Origin: an uncultured Glaciecola sp.
GTDB taxonomy: Bacteria; Pseudomonadota; Gammaproteobacteria; Enterobacterales; Alteromonadaceae
NCBI GenBank assembly: GCA_947496235.1
Contig: CANMCE010000011.1
Location: 62,001-126,000 of the forward strand
Reading direction: 5' to 3'
DNA length: 64,000 nucleotides
Under the pieces are notes generated by a model. The model was not told the DNA's origin, ran no database searches, and worked only from the letters and a program-made list of their open reading frames with translations. The first letter of the stretch is position 1, and each line of letters starts with the position of its first letter. Below, piece after piece: positions 38,833 to 48,426 of the stretch. Made by a program: the position numbers and the translations under genes.

Positions 38833-40095
38833 TTAGCTCCGTGAACTCATATTGGGGCGACTAAACTCTTGATAAAAAGCATTGTAATTGGGCATCTGAC
38901 TCGCTACCTTTTCAATGTGCTTTGCGACTTGTTGCACAATATTATGTAATTCAGTTGTTGATGTATTAGATAAAGCAACGCTTATATGCTTAGGCTTCAC
39001 TGCATTCCCACATAACAAACAATACCATTGCCATTTCGATACTGCATCGGTTGCCATTGGTGGTAAACGTCCACATTCTGCAAACAATTCTGCGACATTT
39101 ATTCCCTCAATTCCATTGAAAAGCACTTGATTAAATTTATAAATTTCCTCTGAAAACACCTTAACCCCGTGGTTAAAGGAGTCAGCAATAGAATCTGAAG
39201 GCATAACTGCTGGCCAATGTTTTAATAATTGCTCAGCTACCCAAAACAAGAAGTGAATATTGGTAATCACTGGCGCTAATGTGGGGAGATAGATAGTTAA
39301 ATGTTTGTCGTCTAATCTTGCTTTAGGTGATGCTTGTTTCACATCTGCAAAGGCTACTTTTTGATAGGCATAACCGTTGTGGATGTACTTAGTAATAGCT
39401 GCATCTTGCCTACTCAATCGGTTATCAATGGAATCAAAGTCTAGGTTTGATTGTTGATGACTAGTCTTTGAGGAAGCGGCTATTTCATTCACATGGATCC
39501 AAAAATCAACGTCTTTATGTTTATTTTGGATTTCATCTAGATCACTGACTTCATCGAATATTCGCACTTGATTTTGCGGCAAACTTTGCATTATTTTTTT
39601 AAGTGAAGTCAGTAAGTTTGCACGCTTAAATACCACGCCAAACAGCATCCCCTGTTGCCATTGCGCCTGCTCTTTTGCCGGAATAGCAAAGCGTTTAAGC
39701 TGATTGGCTTTCCCTGCAATACTAAAATCACTAACGGATGTAGTGGGGTCTATTTTTAAGCTATTAAAAACACCATGCTCAAATTCACTTTGATTTGCAT
39801 TTAGTCCCCATTGAGCTGCACCTATAAATCCGGTTCCCGCCAACCAATCACAATTAACACCATAGGTAAAAGTCCCCTGAGCACTTTGCGCAAGTTGAAT
39901 AGGATTCACCTTCAATAATTGGCAGATATCCAAAAACTCCTCTCCAAACTCGATCAGATCATTGGAATCTTCAGACATTTGAGATGCAAGTAAACTGAAG
40001 TTGATCCCATAAGGTAAAGTTTGACCAACTAGCATCACAAGTAATAAATGAATGTCCAGTGGATCGCCTACTACGCCTATGTGTCGAATACTCAT
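38833..40095 (-). CDS. Halogenase-like protein lacking FAD-site motifs
   Basis: A 420-residue protein that aligns by eye with both neighbouring halogenases across its length but is shorter and stripped of active-site motifs. GVVGDPLDI (7-15) replaces the glycine-rich FAD loop, the GEATIP segment is lost, and QGTFTYGV (73-80) aligns with QGTFKLGI but has Thr77 where the catalytic Lys should be. WxWxIP is absent. Retained pieces include IHFLFWVAEQLLKHWP (matching LHLVQAAISKFFSFFP) and the MPNYNAFYQEF C-terminus. The frame is open, so it is not a pseudogene. A non-catalytic partner or substrate-handling role is inferred. Confidence 0.75.
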   Translation of the reverse strand: MSIRHIGVVGDPLDIHLLLVMLVGQTLPYGINFSLLASQMSEDSNDLIEFGEEFLDICQLLKVNPIQLAQSAQGTFTYGVNCDWLAGTGFIGAAQWGLNANQSEFEHGVFNSLKIDPTTSVSDFSIAGKANQLKRFAIPAKEQAQWQQGMLFGVVFKRANLLTSLKKIMQSLPQNQVRIFDEVSDLDEIQNKHKDVDFWIHVNEIAASSKTSHQQSNLDFDSIDNRLSRQDAAITKYIHNGYAYQKVAFADVKQASPKARLDDKHLTIYLPTLAPVITNIHFLFWVAEQLLKHWPAVMPSDSIADSFNHGVKVFSEEIYKFNQVLFNGIEGINVAELFAECGRLPPMATDAVSKWQWYCLLCGNAVKPKHISVALSNTSTTELHNIVQQVAKHIEKVASQMPNYNAFYQEFSRPNMSSRS

Positions 40096-41648
40096 AGTTG
40101 GTAAGCCCCATAAAGACTCAAGCTAGTCGGCGGATAATGAGCTGCTCCACTCTTGCTAGCTTGAATTGCGCTACTATGCGAGGGTAGCTTTTCAATTAAG
40201 GTCGCCATATGACGTTGATAATGGATTAGTTGACTAGACACTGCTTTTGCGTCAATTTTTACCAGTCGAGGATCTATATGCACCGGTTCCAAACCTTGTC
40301 CTAACGATAAAGCGGTCCAAGATACTGGCATAAATAAACCCTGTCGGTAAGCCTGAAAATGACCGTTTTGGGTAAACTGTTCAATCCTCTGTTGCAAACT
40401 CAGGGGGATTTCCATTTGAGCACAAGCTTGCCAGAAGGCTTCTGGGCGAGAATTTTGATGGTAGTGAAAAATCAAAAAATCCCGAATACGCTCATATTCA
40501 GTATCAATTACTTTATTGAAGTTGTCCCTCAACACTTTAGATTGACCCGAAACAGGAAAGTATTCAATTAGCTTTTCAATGGCTACCTGAATTAAATATA
40601 AACTAGTTGATTCAAGGGGCTCCAAAAATCCACTCGATAACCCTATGGCGACACAATTTTTGGCCCAACTTTTTTCTCGCTTACCCGTGATAAAACGAAT
40701 TTGCGAAGGGTTTGCTAACGCTTGATCACCTAGGGCAGATAATAACAATGAAGTAGCCTGATCATCACTCATATGCGACTTAGCGTAAACGATGCCATTA
40801 CCTGTTCTATGCTGAAGTGGAATTTGCCATCGCCATCCAGCTTCATGCGCTTGGGATAAGGTATAACTCGGTGGGTTCTGAATTGGGTCTGAAGGTACAG
40901 CTTGGGCGCTGTCACAGGGTAACCAATGTTGCCAGTTTTCGTAACCTACCTCTAACACTTGGGCTATTAACCGGCCTCTAAAACCACTGCAATCGACAAA
41001 CAAATCTCCGCTGATTTTTCTACCGTCTGATAATGTTAGAGCTTCGATATCGCCGCTATCTGCCAGAATAACATCATCTACCTTTGCATCCAGATGTTCG
41101 ACACCGCGGTCTACACTGTATTTTCTTAGGTAATCTGCGTATTGACTCGCATCTAAATGAAATGCATAGCCATATTGTGATAAAGGCGACTTACTGTCTG
41201 CCACTGGATAAGCAAATCTGTGCTGTTTTGCCGCTAAGGCTGCAGGATTAAATTTATCAAAATCTTCAAAAAAGTCTTTTTCATCTAGGCCAGCATGTTG
41301 TTTGGCGTAAAGATAATATTGATGAAATTCTATGTCATTGATGGGTTGCCCACTGTAGCCAAAACCATGGCAATAATCTGCACCTTTATATCCCCAATCT
41401 TTAAACCGAATCGCGAGTTTGTATGTAGCACCAACCGCTTGCATGAAGGTATTTTCGTCAATGCCTAGCAATTGATTAAAATGTCGTATATGCGGAATAG
41501 TTGCCTCACCGACACCGACAGTGCCTATATCTGTTGAAGCAATTAAGGTGATTTTAAACGCATGTTGCGGCAAAAAGCGTGACAATGCTGCGGCTGTCAT
41601 CCAACCCGCGGTACCAGCACCAAGAATGACCACATGCTGCTGTTTCAT
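40092..41648 (-). CDS. Flavin-dependent tryptophan-halogenase-like protein (first)
   Basis: A 518-residue FAD-dependent halogenase family protein with intact motifs: GAGTAGW at 10-16, GVGEATIP around 45-52, catalytic Lys77 in ATYKLAI, GWRWQIP and EPLESTS. It is paralogous to the halogenase two genes downstream (shared WLPCD and IPLQHRTGNG blocks). A TTG one codon upstream is an alternative start with slightly better spacing to AAGGA. Its stop overlaps the ATG of the flavin-less paralogue by four bases. It follows the TonB receptor after a 93-base gap containing a strong hairpin. Substrate unknown. Confidence 0.9.
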   Translation of the reverse strand: MKQQHVVILGAGTAGWMTAAALSRFLPQHAFKITLIASTDIGTVGVGEATIPHIRHFNQLLGIDENTFMQAVGATYKLAIRFKDWGYKGADYCHGFGYSGQPINDIEFHQYYLYAKQHAGLDEKDFFEDFDKFNPAALAAKQHRFAYPVADSKSPLSQYGYAFHLDASQYADYLRKYSVDRGVEHLDAKVDDVILADSGDIEALTLSDGRKISGDLFVDCSGFRGRLIAQVLEVGYENWQHWLPCDSAQAVPSDPIQNPPSYTLSQAHEAGWRWQIPLQHRTGNGIVYAKSHMSDDQATSLLLSALGDQALANPSQIRFITGKREKSWAKNCVAIGLSSGFLEPLESTSLYLIQVAIEKLIEYFPVSGQSKVLRDNFNKVIDTEYERIRDFLIFHYHQNSRPEAFWQACAQMEIPLSLQQRIEQFTQNGHFQAYRQGLFMPVSWTALSLGQGLEPVHIDPRLVKIDAKAVSSQLIHYQRHMATLIEKLPSHSSAIQASKSGAAHYPPTSLSLYGAYQL

Positions 41649-41675
41649 CAATTTACAAAATTCCTTGTCTCATAA

Positions 41676-41708
41676 AACGAACTTGCCCGAATGTATCGGG
41701 CAAGTTTT
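41676..41708 (-). terminator. Hairpin between the TonB receptor and the halogenases
   Basis: A perfect 11-bp stem AACTTGCCCGA / TCGGGCAAGTT with a 5-base loop, 36 bases after the receptor stop. The minus-strand tail is CGTTTTATG. It could terminate most receptor transcripts and let a minority read into the halogenase genes. Confidence 0.65.
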
Positions 41709-41741
41709 AGTTTAGTAACCAGAGGTTGCGTTTGCTTCCCC

Positions 41742-44700
41742 CTAGAAATTCGCTCTTACAACGAATGCAACGCGGCGGTCAGAAACAAACCAACTACGTC
41801 CAGCCTCTTGACCCTCATTGTTCAATTGCATGATGGTTTCAGACTGAGAGTTAGTCAAGTTTGTACCTTGCAAACCAACAGTGAAATTATCATTAACGTT
41901 ATAGAAGATAGAGCCATCTAATTGACCATGATCGTCATACCATAAAGGTGCTTTGGATATAACATCTCGCGTGGTCAAGAGGTAACGACTACGCCAGTTA
42001 TATGCCAAACGTGCACTCCAGCCATTCTTTTCATACATACCGACTAAATTGAATGTACGTTTTGATTGCCCTTGAAGTGGAATGTTATCCAAAGATACTC
42101 GAATACCAGTATCTTCAAAATCATCCCCCTGCCAAGATTCATCTTCAACATCGACTTCGTTGTTAGGCACGCCACCAGCATCAATGTAGGTAAATGAAGA
42201 CTCTAAGCCCAAACCATCCCAGGGTTCTGGTAAAAAGTCAAAGAACTGTTGATATTTGAGCTCTAAGCCATCCATTTTACCATCCCCACCATTGGTAGTT
42301 GTAGTCAACAATACCGTTTGTGTTTCACCTGTAGAAGGATTGGTATATGAGCGAGGATACGCGCCTTGCACAAAGTAGTTTTTCAAATCTTTGTGGAACA
42401 AGGTTGCACTCAACTGACCTACATCAGCAAAATACCATTCCACCGCAACATCATATTGCCATGCTTCCATAGGTTCAAGGAATGGGTTACCACCACTTCC
42501 GGTAAACGCTGGAACGTATGCACGCTGAATTAAATTATCTTCGGGAGGCGGCTCAACTGATGGATCCGGATTCACAGGACGAATGGTTTGCACAGATTCG
42601 TTGCCTAATGACGCCGTATTTCGAACAGCCGAAATATCGGGTAATGCCACCGCTTTTGATAATGCAAATCTGAAAAGAACATCATCTGTTAATTCGACTT
42701 TGATATTAAAGCTTGGAAGTAGCATATTAAAACTAGGCTCAGCAGCCAAAGCAGAAGCTGAGTCATTACCAAACGCGCGGCTAGCGTTGCTGATATAGTT
42801 AAGTGGATCGCCGATCCATCGATTTGCTTCATCTTGTATTGCGGCGGCAAAATCAGCGTAATTGCCAGCAGCCACTTGGTCGTTTACCCAGGCAGATACT
42901 AATTCAGGTGTTAGTGGATTTCCTTGCAAGTTCTCTGGCGGCAAGTAATCTGGTACTAAATCAGGGTAATTTACGAAACCATAAGATTCACGGTCAAGTT
43001 GCACGTAACGTAGACCAAAGTTACCGCTATAACGTAGGTCGCCATCACCTTCAAAGTTAAGTCTTAGGTAAATCGCTTTGTTAGTTTCAGTAATATCCGT
43101 AATTTCGTTTGGCTCAAAAATTCCAAATTCATCATCTAATGGAAACTGCGTTCTTTGCGTATAACGCGTCCAATCGCCACCAGCGGTCATATAAGGCATA
43201 GCGCCATACATTATTTCACGAACGTAATCTTCAGTTGCATGGATTGTCTGGCCGCCAGGAATGTTGGCAACACCGCCGCCATGAAAATCAGACCAATCAA
43301 CCAATTCAAAATTTTCTGCCGCGTCAGGGATAGTATCTAACCAAGCCGCTGGAGCTGAACCAGAAAATTCTGGACCTAATGCCCCCCAGTTCCAACTCGT
43401 TGAACGCACCGTTTGTTCACGCTTCGCATATCGCACACCGGCTTGAACTGAGGTAAAGATACCTGCATCTTCTAAGAAGTATTTACCATCAAAACGCACC
43501 GCAATCGAGTCACCTTCAGATCTCTCATAGTGCTCCATAGCACTTCTTAAGAAATAGGAGGTTGGGTCTTGGAAGTAATTAGTATCCCCTGCTGGATCCC
43601 CAGTAAAGCCAGGGTAAACACCACCAGCATAAACATCAGGGTTAGCGTCTCTATAACCGAAATAAGGTTCTAATAAGGCGACTGTTGGCGTACTACCCGT
43701 AATATCGTAAGCTTGACCAGCAAATGCTGCAGTGTGAACAGTCATATCATTATCAGCAGTTTCGGCTTTAACGTATTGAATATCACCGGTTAATTCAAGA
43801 CTATCAGTTGCCAACCAACGTAAATTGAAAGAGAAGTCTTCCACTAGGGTTTCAGTATCTTTCACACGGCTGTCAAACTGAGTTGGATAACCAAATTGTG
43901 GGCGACCACCGGCTTCCCATGAACGAATAATACGATCATTGTTTCCATCAGCTGCTCGCCAGCCATCAACACCTTGCGTCAAGGTTCCTGATTCAAATAA
44001 CCCTTGATCGTCAAATTCAAACTCTGTGCCTTCTAAAGCACGAGTTCGTCTAGCATCGATGTTGTAGTAACCACCTTGATATTTAACAGCTTGTTCATGC
44101 CAAGATAGCTTTGCATCAGAACGAATGTAATTAAAGGTACCTAATAAGGTTTCGTCTTCATTTTCAAATTGTAAAGACGTTGCAAAACCTTCACGTTTTC
44201 GATCATCAAACTTGCTTAATAAGTTGGAAGCATTTGGCATCCATACTGTACCGTTGCCATCCTCACCAACAAACTCTTCAGCTCCAGCTAAATCTCGCGC
44301 GTAAAATTGCACGTAAGCGTCAGACTGAATACCGTGTGATTGTCCGTAAAGTTGTGAATTAGCATAGTTGACCAAGAAACCAATTTCACCACCAGTATCT
44401 AGTTCAAATCGATCGCTATAAACAGCAGAAAACGTCGGGCTACCTTTTTCGGCGATATCCCCGTATGACCAGTCTCCACCAATGGCAAAAACGCGATCTT
44501 GAGAATCAAAAGGCTTACGAGTTCTTAGATTAACAGTACCGCCAATACCACCTTCAATCATGTCAGCGGTCTGGTTTTTATAAACGTCTACCCCACCCAT
44601 TAATTCAGGTGAAACGTCTTGGAAAGATAGTCCGCGCCCGCTATTTGCAGTAAATGAATCACGGCCGTTAAATTCACTTCGAGTTTGTGTCATACCTCGA

Positions 44701-45068
44701 ATGATTGCGCCACTTCCTTCTACACTGAAGTGATCAGGGTCATCTGGACCTGCAAATCTCTCAACCGATACACCTGGTATACGTTGAATAGCTTCTAATA
44801 CGCTTCGATCCGGTAAAACGCCAATGTCAGATGCTGTAATAGAATCTACTACGGTTTCTGAATTACGTTTTAAATTCTGTGCATTTAATAAGTTTGCTCT
44901 TGTGCCTCTAACCTCAATTTGTTCAACCAACTCCTCTTCATTGGCCTCTTCTTCAGTTTCGGTTTCTTGTGCATAGGCTGTGTGCATTGCGGAAATAAGC
45001 GCTACCGCCATTACCGACTTATTGAACATGCGGTTTTTTCGTTGGTGTTGTCGTGTGCTAACCACCAT
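41742..45068 (-). CDS. TonB-dependent outer-membrane receptor, likely xylo-oligosaccharide
   Basis: An 1108-residue TonB-dependent transporter. A long signal peptide (hydrophobic core about residues 17-32, cleavage after AYA) precedes an acidic N-terminus with a possible TonB box (EQIEVRG). The plug domain includes VVDSITASDIGVLPDRS and IQRIPGVSVERF, and the large beta-barrel ends in a terminal Phe. GGGAG lies eight bases before the ATG. The size and plug match the TIGR01782-like carbohydrate receptors of Proteobacteria, and no SusD partner is present. Placement beside GH115 suggests glucuronoxylan fragments as substrate, an inference. Halogenase genes follow. Confidence 0.92.
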   Translation of the reverse strand: MVVSTRQHQRKNRMFNKSVMAVALISAMHTAYAQETETEEEANEEELVEQIEVRGTRANLLNAQNLKRNSETVVDSITASDIGVLPDRSVLEAIQRIPGVSVERFAGPDDPDHFSVEGSGAIIRGMTQTRSEFNGRDSFTANSGRGLSFQDVSPELMGGVDVYKNQTADMIEGGIGGTVNLRTRKPFDSQDRVFAIGGDWSYGDIAEKGSPTFSAVYSDRFELDTGGEIGFLVNYANSQLYGQSHGIQSDAYVQFYARDLAGAEEFVGEDGNGTVWMPNASNLLSKFDDRKREGFATSLQFENEDETLLGTFNYIRSDAKLSWHEQAVKYQGGYYNIDARRTRALEGTEFEFDDQGLFESGTLTQGVDGWRAADGNNDRIIRSWEAGGRPQFGYPTQFDSRVKDTETLVEDFSFNLRWLATDSLELTGDIQYVKAETADNDMTVHTAAFAGQAYDITGSTPTVALLEPYFGYRDANPDVYAGGVYPGFTGDPAGDTNYFQDPTSYFLRSAMEHYERSEGDSIAVRFDGKYFLEDAGIFTSVQAGVRYAKREQTVRSTSWNWGALGPEFSGSAPAAWLDTIPDAAENFELVDWSDFHGGGVANIPGGQTIHATEDYVREIMYGAMPYMTAGGDWTRYTQRTQFPLDDEFGIFEPNEITDITETNKAIYLRLNFEGDGDLRYSGNFGLRYVQLDRESYGFVNYPDLVPDYLPPENLQGNPLTPELVSAWVNDQVAAGNYADFAAAIQDEANRWIGDPLNYISNASRAFGNDSASALAAEPSFNMLLPSFNIKVELTDDVLFRFALSKAVALPDISAVRNTASLGNESVQTIRPVNPDPSVEPPPEDNLIQRAYVPAFTGSGGNPFLEPMEAWQYDVAVEWYFADVGQLSATLFHKDLKNYFVQGAYPRSYTNPSTGETQTVLLTTTTNGGDGKMDGLELKYQQFFDFLPEPWDGLGLESSFTYIDAGGVPNNEVDVEDESWQGDDFEDTGIRVSLDNIPLQGQSKRTFNLVGMYEKNGWSARLAYNWRSRYLLTTRDVISKAPLWYDDHGQLDGSIFYNVNDNFTVGLQGTNLTNSQSETIMQLNNEGQEAGRSWFVSDRRVAFVVRANF

Positions 45069-45425
45069 TTGTGTGCTCCCATTTATGATACGGCTTTACT
45101 GGTGACCCTTTTACTTAAAAAAGTAATTGCCAGCTTCCCCTTTGTGTGGCCTTTAAAGTATTACAATTACTCCATTTGACCATGTTTCCTCGATGCTGAT
45201 AATGCGTTAGAGATATCTTGCGGTCAATTGACATTGGAAATATCACAATTCAGAAACCATATATCGCAACATTTTTGTAACATTTAACAATCAACGTGTT
45301 AATTATTTAACCCGACTTTAGTATTAGTAAAGTCTAAATCCCTTAAATATCAATACTTCAATGATTTTGTTTTGATAAAATTGGGCAAGTGTTAATTTTC
45401 AATTAATTAACAATTTATCATACAA
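45069..45425. promoter_or_regulatory. Upstream region of the TonB receptor (357 bp, no gene)
   Basis: AT-rich gap between receptor and GH115, both on the minus strand. It contains GACTTTA / TAAAGTC (45314-45334, 7-base spacer) and TGTTAAT / ATTAACA (45390-45412, 9-base spacer), plus a further TGTTAAT at 45297. These may be regulator sites, or 3' structure of the GH115 transcript. No clear -35/-10 pair was found. Confidence 0.45.
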
Positions 45426-48332
45426 TTATTCTAGATATTGAGTAAATTCTGGCCCCAAATAACTCGGTTTGTAGTCTGAAGTGTAAATCACGATTTTCTG
45501 CACTACGACGCCAGGATCTTTTAAGTACAATTGCAAACTGTTAGCACCACCTTGGGCAATCGAAATCTTGGTTTTAACCCTACGAATACCATCAAGTACA
45601 TTTGCCCCCCAGGAAGCTGAGCTCATCTCCAGACTATGAACTGCCTCTTTATCCCCTGACTTCGCTTTTCGACGCAATTCTGCGACCTTAGCATCCGTCA
45701 TCAATCCCGCATCTAGATATTTTGGTGGATTCCCGTCGACACCTATTCCAAACTCCATTGTAGCATCTGGTGCAAACTCTAACGTTGGTGCCACGTCGAT
45801 ATGGACTTCATATTCTCCCGCTTCAATTAACCAAGTATCGAAATGCAACGTGGGGGCCGTTTCCCAATCAGAATGCTGCGTATAAGGAGGTAAAATTCCC
45901 GCTACCGAAGAACCAAAGCGACCATGGCCAGGAATTACCTGCCATTTCACTTCTTTTGTATTGTTTTTCATTTGTGCCTTGGCTGGATCGAGGGAAATAT
46001 AGCCGTCAGCTTCTGCAAACCCCTTAGGCGTTTGCGCTAGTTTGACTGCTTCTACATATACTCGAGCGCCACCCCAACCGGTACCTTTTATCAATACGTT
46101 AGCTTTATGAGTGCCTGCTGACAGTTTTGACCAATCGATACTTATGCCTAGGGTAATTTCATCCTCAACAGTACCTTTAGTAGATGAAAGCTGAACCCAA
46201 TCGTCTGAGGCCGTAACAGAATAATCAAAGGGTTTAGCTTGACGATTAAAAACCGAAACTGTTTTTTCAGGTTCTCCATGTTGGTAAAAGCTATCAAGCA
46301 CTAATTGCCCCCCTGCTGGCCAAAAACTATCACTTGAAGATAGCGCAACGCCCATGTTGGCAACTGCAGGCTCAGCAGCAGTATGACGAACAACTGTCGG
46401 AGGTATATTGGCTGGCGGATTGTTCCAGTACACATAACCAATGCGGGACTGACTCATCATTCGATTCCACTTGCCATCCTTCAAGTTATGATATTCATCG
46501 GTCAGTACTTGGTCTTGTGCAAACCAATAATTCACTGCATCGGCATACTTATTGGTGCTGATGCGATTTTGTTTTCCATACCTTTGATTTAGCGCTTGAT
46601 TGTAATTCAATTCAAAGATTACCCGTGATGCTTTAAGCGGGTAGCCCACTAATTGAAAATAAGCATCATGGTAATCTTTCGGTAGTTTTGATTTTATATC
46701 ATAAGAATCCTTCACTGCCTCGGTTAAAACGTCAGAGACATTTTTTGCCTCATCGTAATGAGAAATGCTGTAGGTTTCTGGTGAAATTGCTTCAGGTTTG
46801 CGTCGCCCATTGTGTTGAGTATAGAGAGCCAACAATTCTGCTATACCACTAGCATAGTCACCGCCAAATTGTTCTGCTGCCCACTCGCGAGTAAATTCAT
46901 AACTACTGTTGGCGTCCATGTCTGTTGGATCCCAGGCCATTTTCAAGAAAAATGAAATGGGTAACTCCATAGGTTTAAGGTCACCCACGTTGGTTATCCA
47001 AATGCGATCGGCACCGTATCTGTAAGATAGATCCATTTGTTCCCATATTTTTGCTAAGGGAACTGTATTGATCCAGCGATAAGAACGTGGCCCACCTACA
47101 TAGTCAAAGTGATAATAAACACCTGCGCCACCTTTGCGATTACGCTCACCTTTGGTCGGCAATCTACGCACATTACCAAAATTGTCGTCAGCCCATAATA
47201 AAGTAACGTCATCTGGCACTCGCATGCCTTTTTCATAAAAGCTTTGTACTTCTTTGTACAATGCCCAAACTTGCGGGATATCTTCGATTTTATCTTGACC
47301 AAACGTATCTTTAAGAATTTGGCGCTGGTCTTCTACAACTCGCTCGAGTAAACCTATATTTTCACCTTCACTCATTGGCGTATCTTCTTGACCGCGCATT
47401 CCTAAGGTGAAAATACTTTCTAAATTTTTATGTCGTTTAGCACCTTGTAGCCAAAAGTCATATAAGTTTTTGGGGTTAGTTGAATATTCCCAAGGACCTT
47501 TGCCATATCGATTCCATTCTTTGTCAGCTCGCATCATAGGTTCATGGTGGGAGGTGCTCATTACTATGCCCATTTCATTGGCTAAAATAATATTTTGCGG
47601 ATCATCGTCAGCAAAGGCATTGTTCCACATCGCTGGCCATAAAAAGTTCGCTTTTAATCTAAGTAGCAACTCAAACACATGTTGATAAAATTCCGCATTA
47701 TAGCCACCAAATTTTTCTGTACTCCAACCTGTCAATGCAGGCGCTTCATCGTTAAGAAAGATGCCGCGATATTTTACTTTCGGATAATCTGCAATCCGAG
47801 TATTTGCGCTTAAATACAGCTCAGTTTTTTTCTTAACCGGTACGTCTGCCCACCAGTACCAAGGACTTACCCCTATCGTTTGGCTTAAATCATATGTCCC
47901 ATATATTGCACCGCGTTTATCATTACCCACTATAACCCAAGCGTTATCGATGCCTTTAAAAGGCGATCTTAAATGCTGAATATGATAACCATCCCATTTC
48001 CCTTGTATCGCGTGCACATCTAACTTTCCTTGATCGATCAATTGTTGGATCAAATCACTTTTTCCTAACTGACCAATAAGCACTATGGCATCAGCATTGG
48101 CCGGTAATTCATTGTAGATCTTTGCAACCTGCCCAGTGACAGCCGCAATGTCACTACGTAAATTTTCGACCGCACGCAAGACACCTTTTTCAGCAGAAGA
48201 TTCTAAGACGATAGGGGCAACCTTTTGCTGAGTAACTAACGGAAAATCCTGTATAGAAGATGTTTCAACTAAATAGTTCGCAGACACCTGAAAGCTCAAA
48301 ATACAAGCCAGTGTGATGAATAAGCGGCGCAT
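45426..48332 (-). CDS. GH115 xylan alpha-1,2-glucuronidase
   Basis: A 968-residue glycoside hydrolase family 115 enzyme, which removes glucuronate or its 4-O-methyl form from internal as well as terminal xylose of glucuronoxylan. Family segments include GVSPWYWWADVPV, KYRGIFLNDEAPALTGW, FWLQGAKRHKNLESIFTLG and VWALYKEVQSFYEKGM, followed by helical and C-terminal beta domains. A signal peptide (about 1-18) implies periplasmic or outer-surface action. It complements the GH67 enzyme, which needs terminal substitution. It lies between the GH9 gene and the TonB receptor on the same strand. Confidence 0.95.
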   Translation of the reverse strand: MRRLFITLACILSFQVSANYLVETSSIQDFPLVTQQKVAPIVLESSAEKGVLRAVENLRSDIAAVTGQVAKIYNELPANADAIVLIGQLGKSDLIQQLIDQGKLDVHAIQGKWDGYHIQHLRSPFKGIDNAWVIVGNDKRGAIYGTYDLSQTIGVSPWYWWADVPVKKKTELYLSANTRIADYPKVKYRGIFLNDEAPALTGWSTEKFGGYNAEFYQHVFELLLRLKANFLWPAMWNNAFADDDPQNIILANEMGIVMSTSHHEPMMRADKEWNRYGKGPWEYSTNPKNLYDFWLQGAKRHKNLESIFTLGMRGQEDTPMSEGENIGLLERVVEDQRQILKDTFGQDKIEDIPQVWALYKEVQSFYEKGMRVPDDVTLLWADDNFGNVRRLPTKGERNRKGGAGVYYHFDYVGGPRSYRWINTVPLAKIWEQMDLSYRYGADRIWITNVGDLKPMELPISFFLKMAWDPTDMDANSSYEFTREWAAEQFGGDYASGIAELLALYTQHNGRRKPEAISPETYSISHYDEAKNVSDVLTEAVKDSYDIKSKLPKDYHDAYFQLVGYPLKASRVIFELNYNQALNQRYGKQNRISTNKYADAVNYWFAQDQVLTDEYHNLKDGKWNRMMSQSRIGYVYWNNPPANIPPTVVRHTAAEPAVANMGVALSSSDSFWPAGGQLVLDSFYQHGEPEKTVSVFNRQAKPFDYSVTASDDWVQLSSTKGTVEDEITLGISIDWSKLSAGTHKANVLIKGTGWGGARVYVEAVKLAQTPKGFAEADGYISLDPAKAQMKNNTKEVKWQVIPGHGRFGSSVAGILPPYTQHSDWETAPTLHFDTWLIEAGEYEVHIDVAPTLEFAPDATMEFGIGVDGNPPKYLDAGLMTDAKVAELRRKAKSGDKEAVHSLEMSSASWGANVLDGIRRVKTKISIAQGGANSLQLYLKDPGVVVQKIVIYTSDYKPSYLGPEFTQYLE

Positions 48333-48379
48333 AATGTTTTCCCTAAAACTAGCGTTAAATTGAGTTTATGAATTTGAAA

Positions 48380-48401
48380 CTGAGAGGCTATCGCTTCTCA
48401 G
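48380..48401 (-). terminator. Stem-loop after the GH9 gene
   Basis: CTGAGAGGC / GCTTCTCAG (9 bp with one G-U pair, TATC loop) lies 26 bases after the GH9 stop. The minus-strand tail is TTTCAAATT. Possible weak terminator ahead of the GH115 gene. Confidence 0.45.
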
Positions 48402-48426
48402 CTTCTTAAATATAGTGACTTATGAA

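Noticed and set aside
38833..40095. Pseudogene interpretation of the middle halogenase-like gene
   Set aside because: The frame is fully open over 420 codons, with coupled start and stop to both neighbours and conserved C-terminal segments, so decay is less likely than a changed role.
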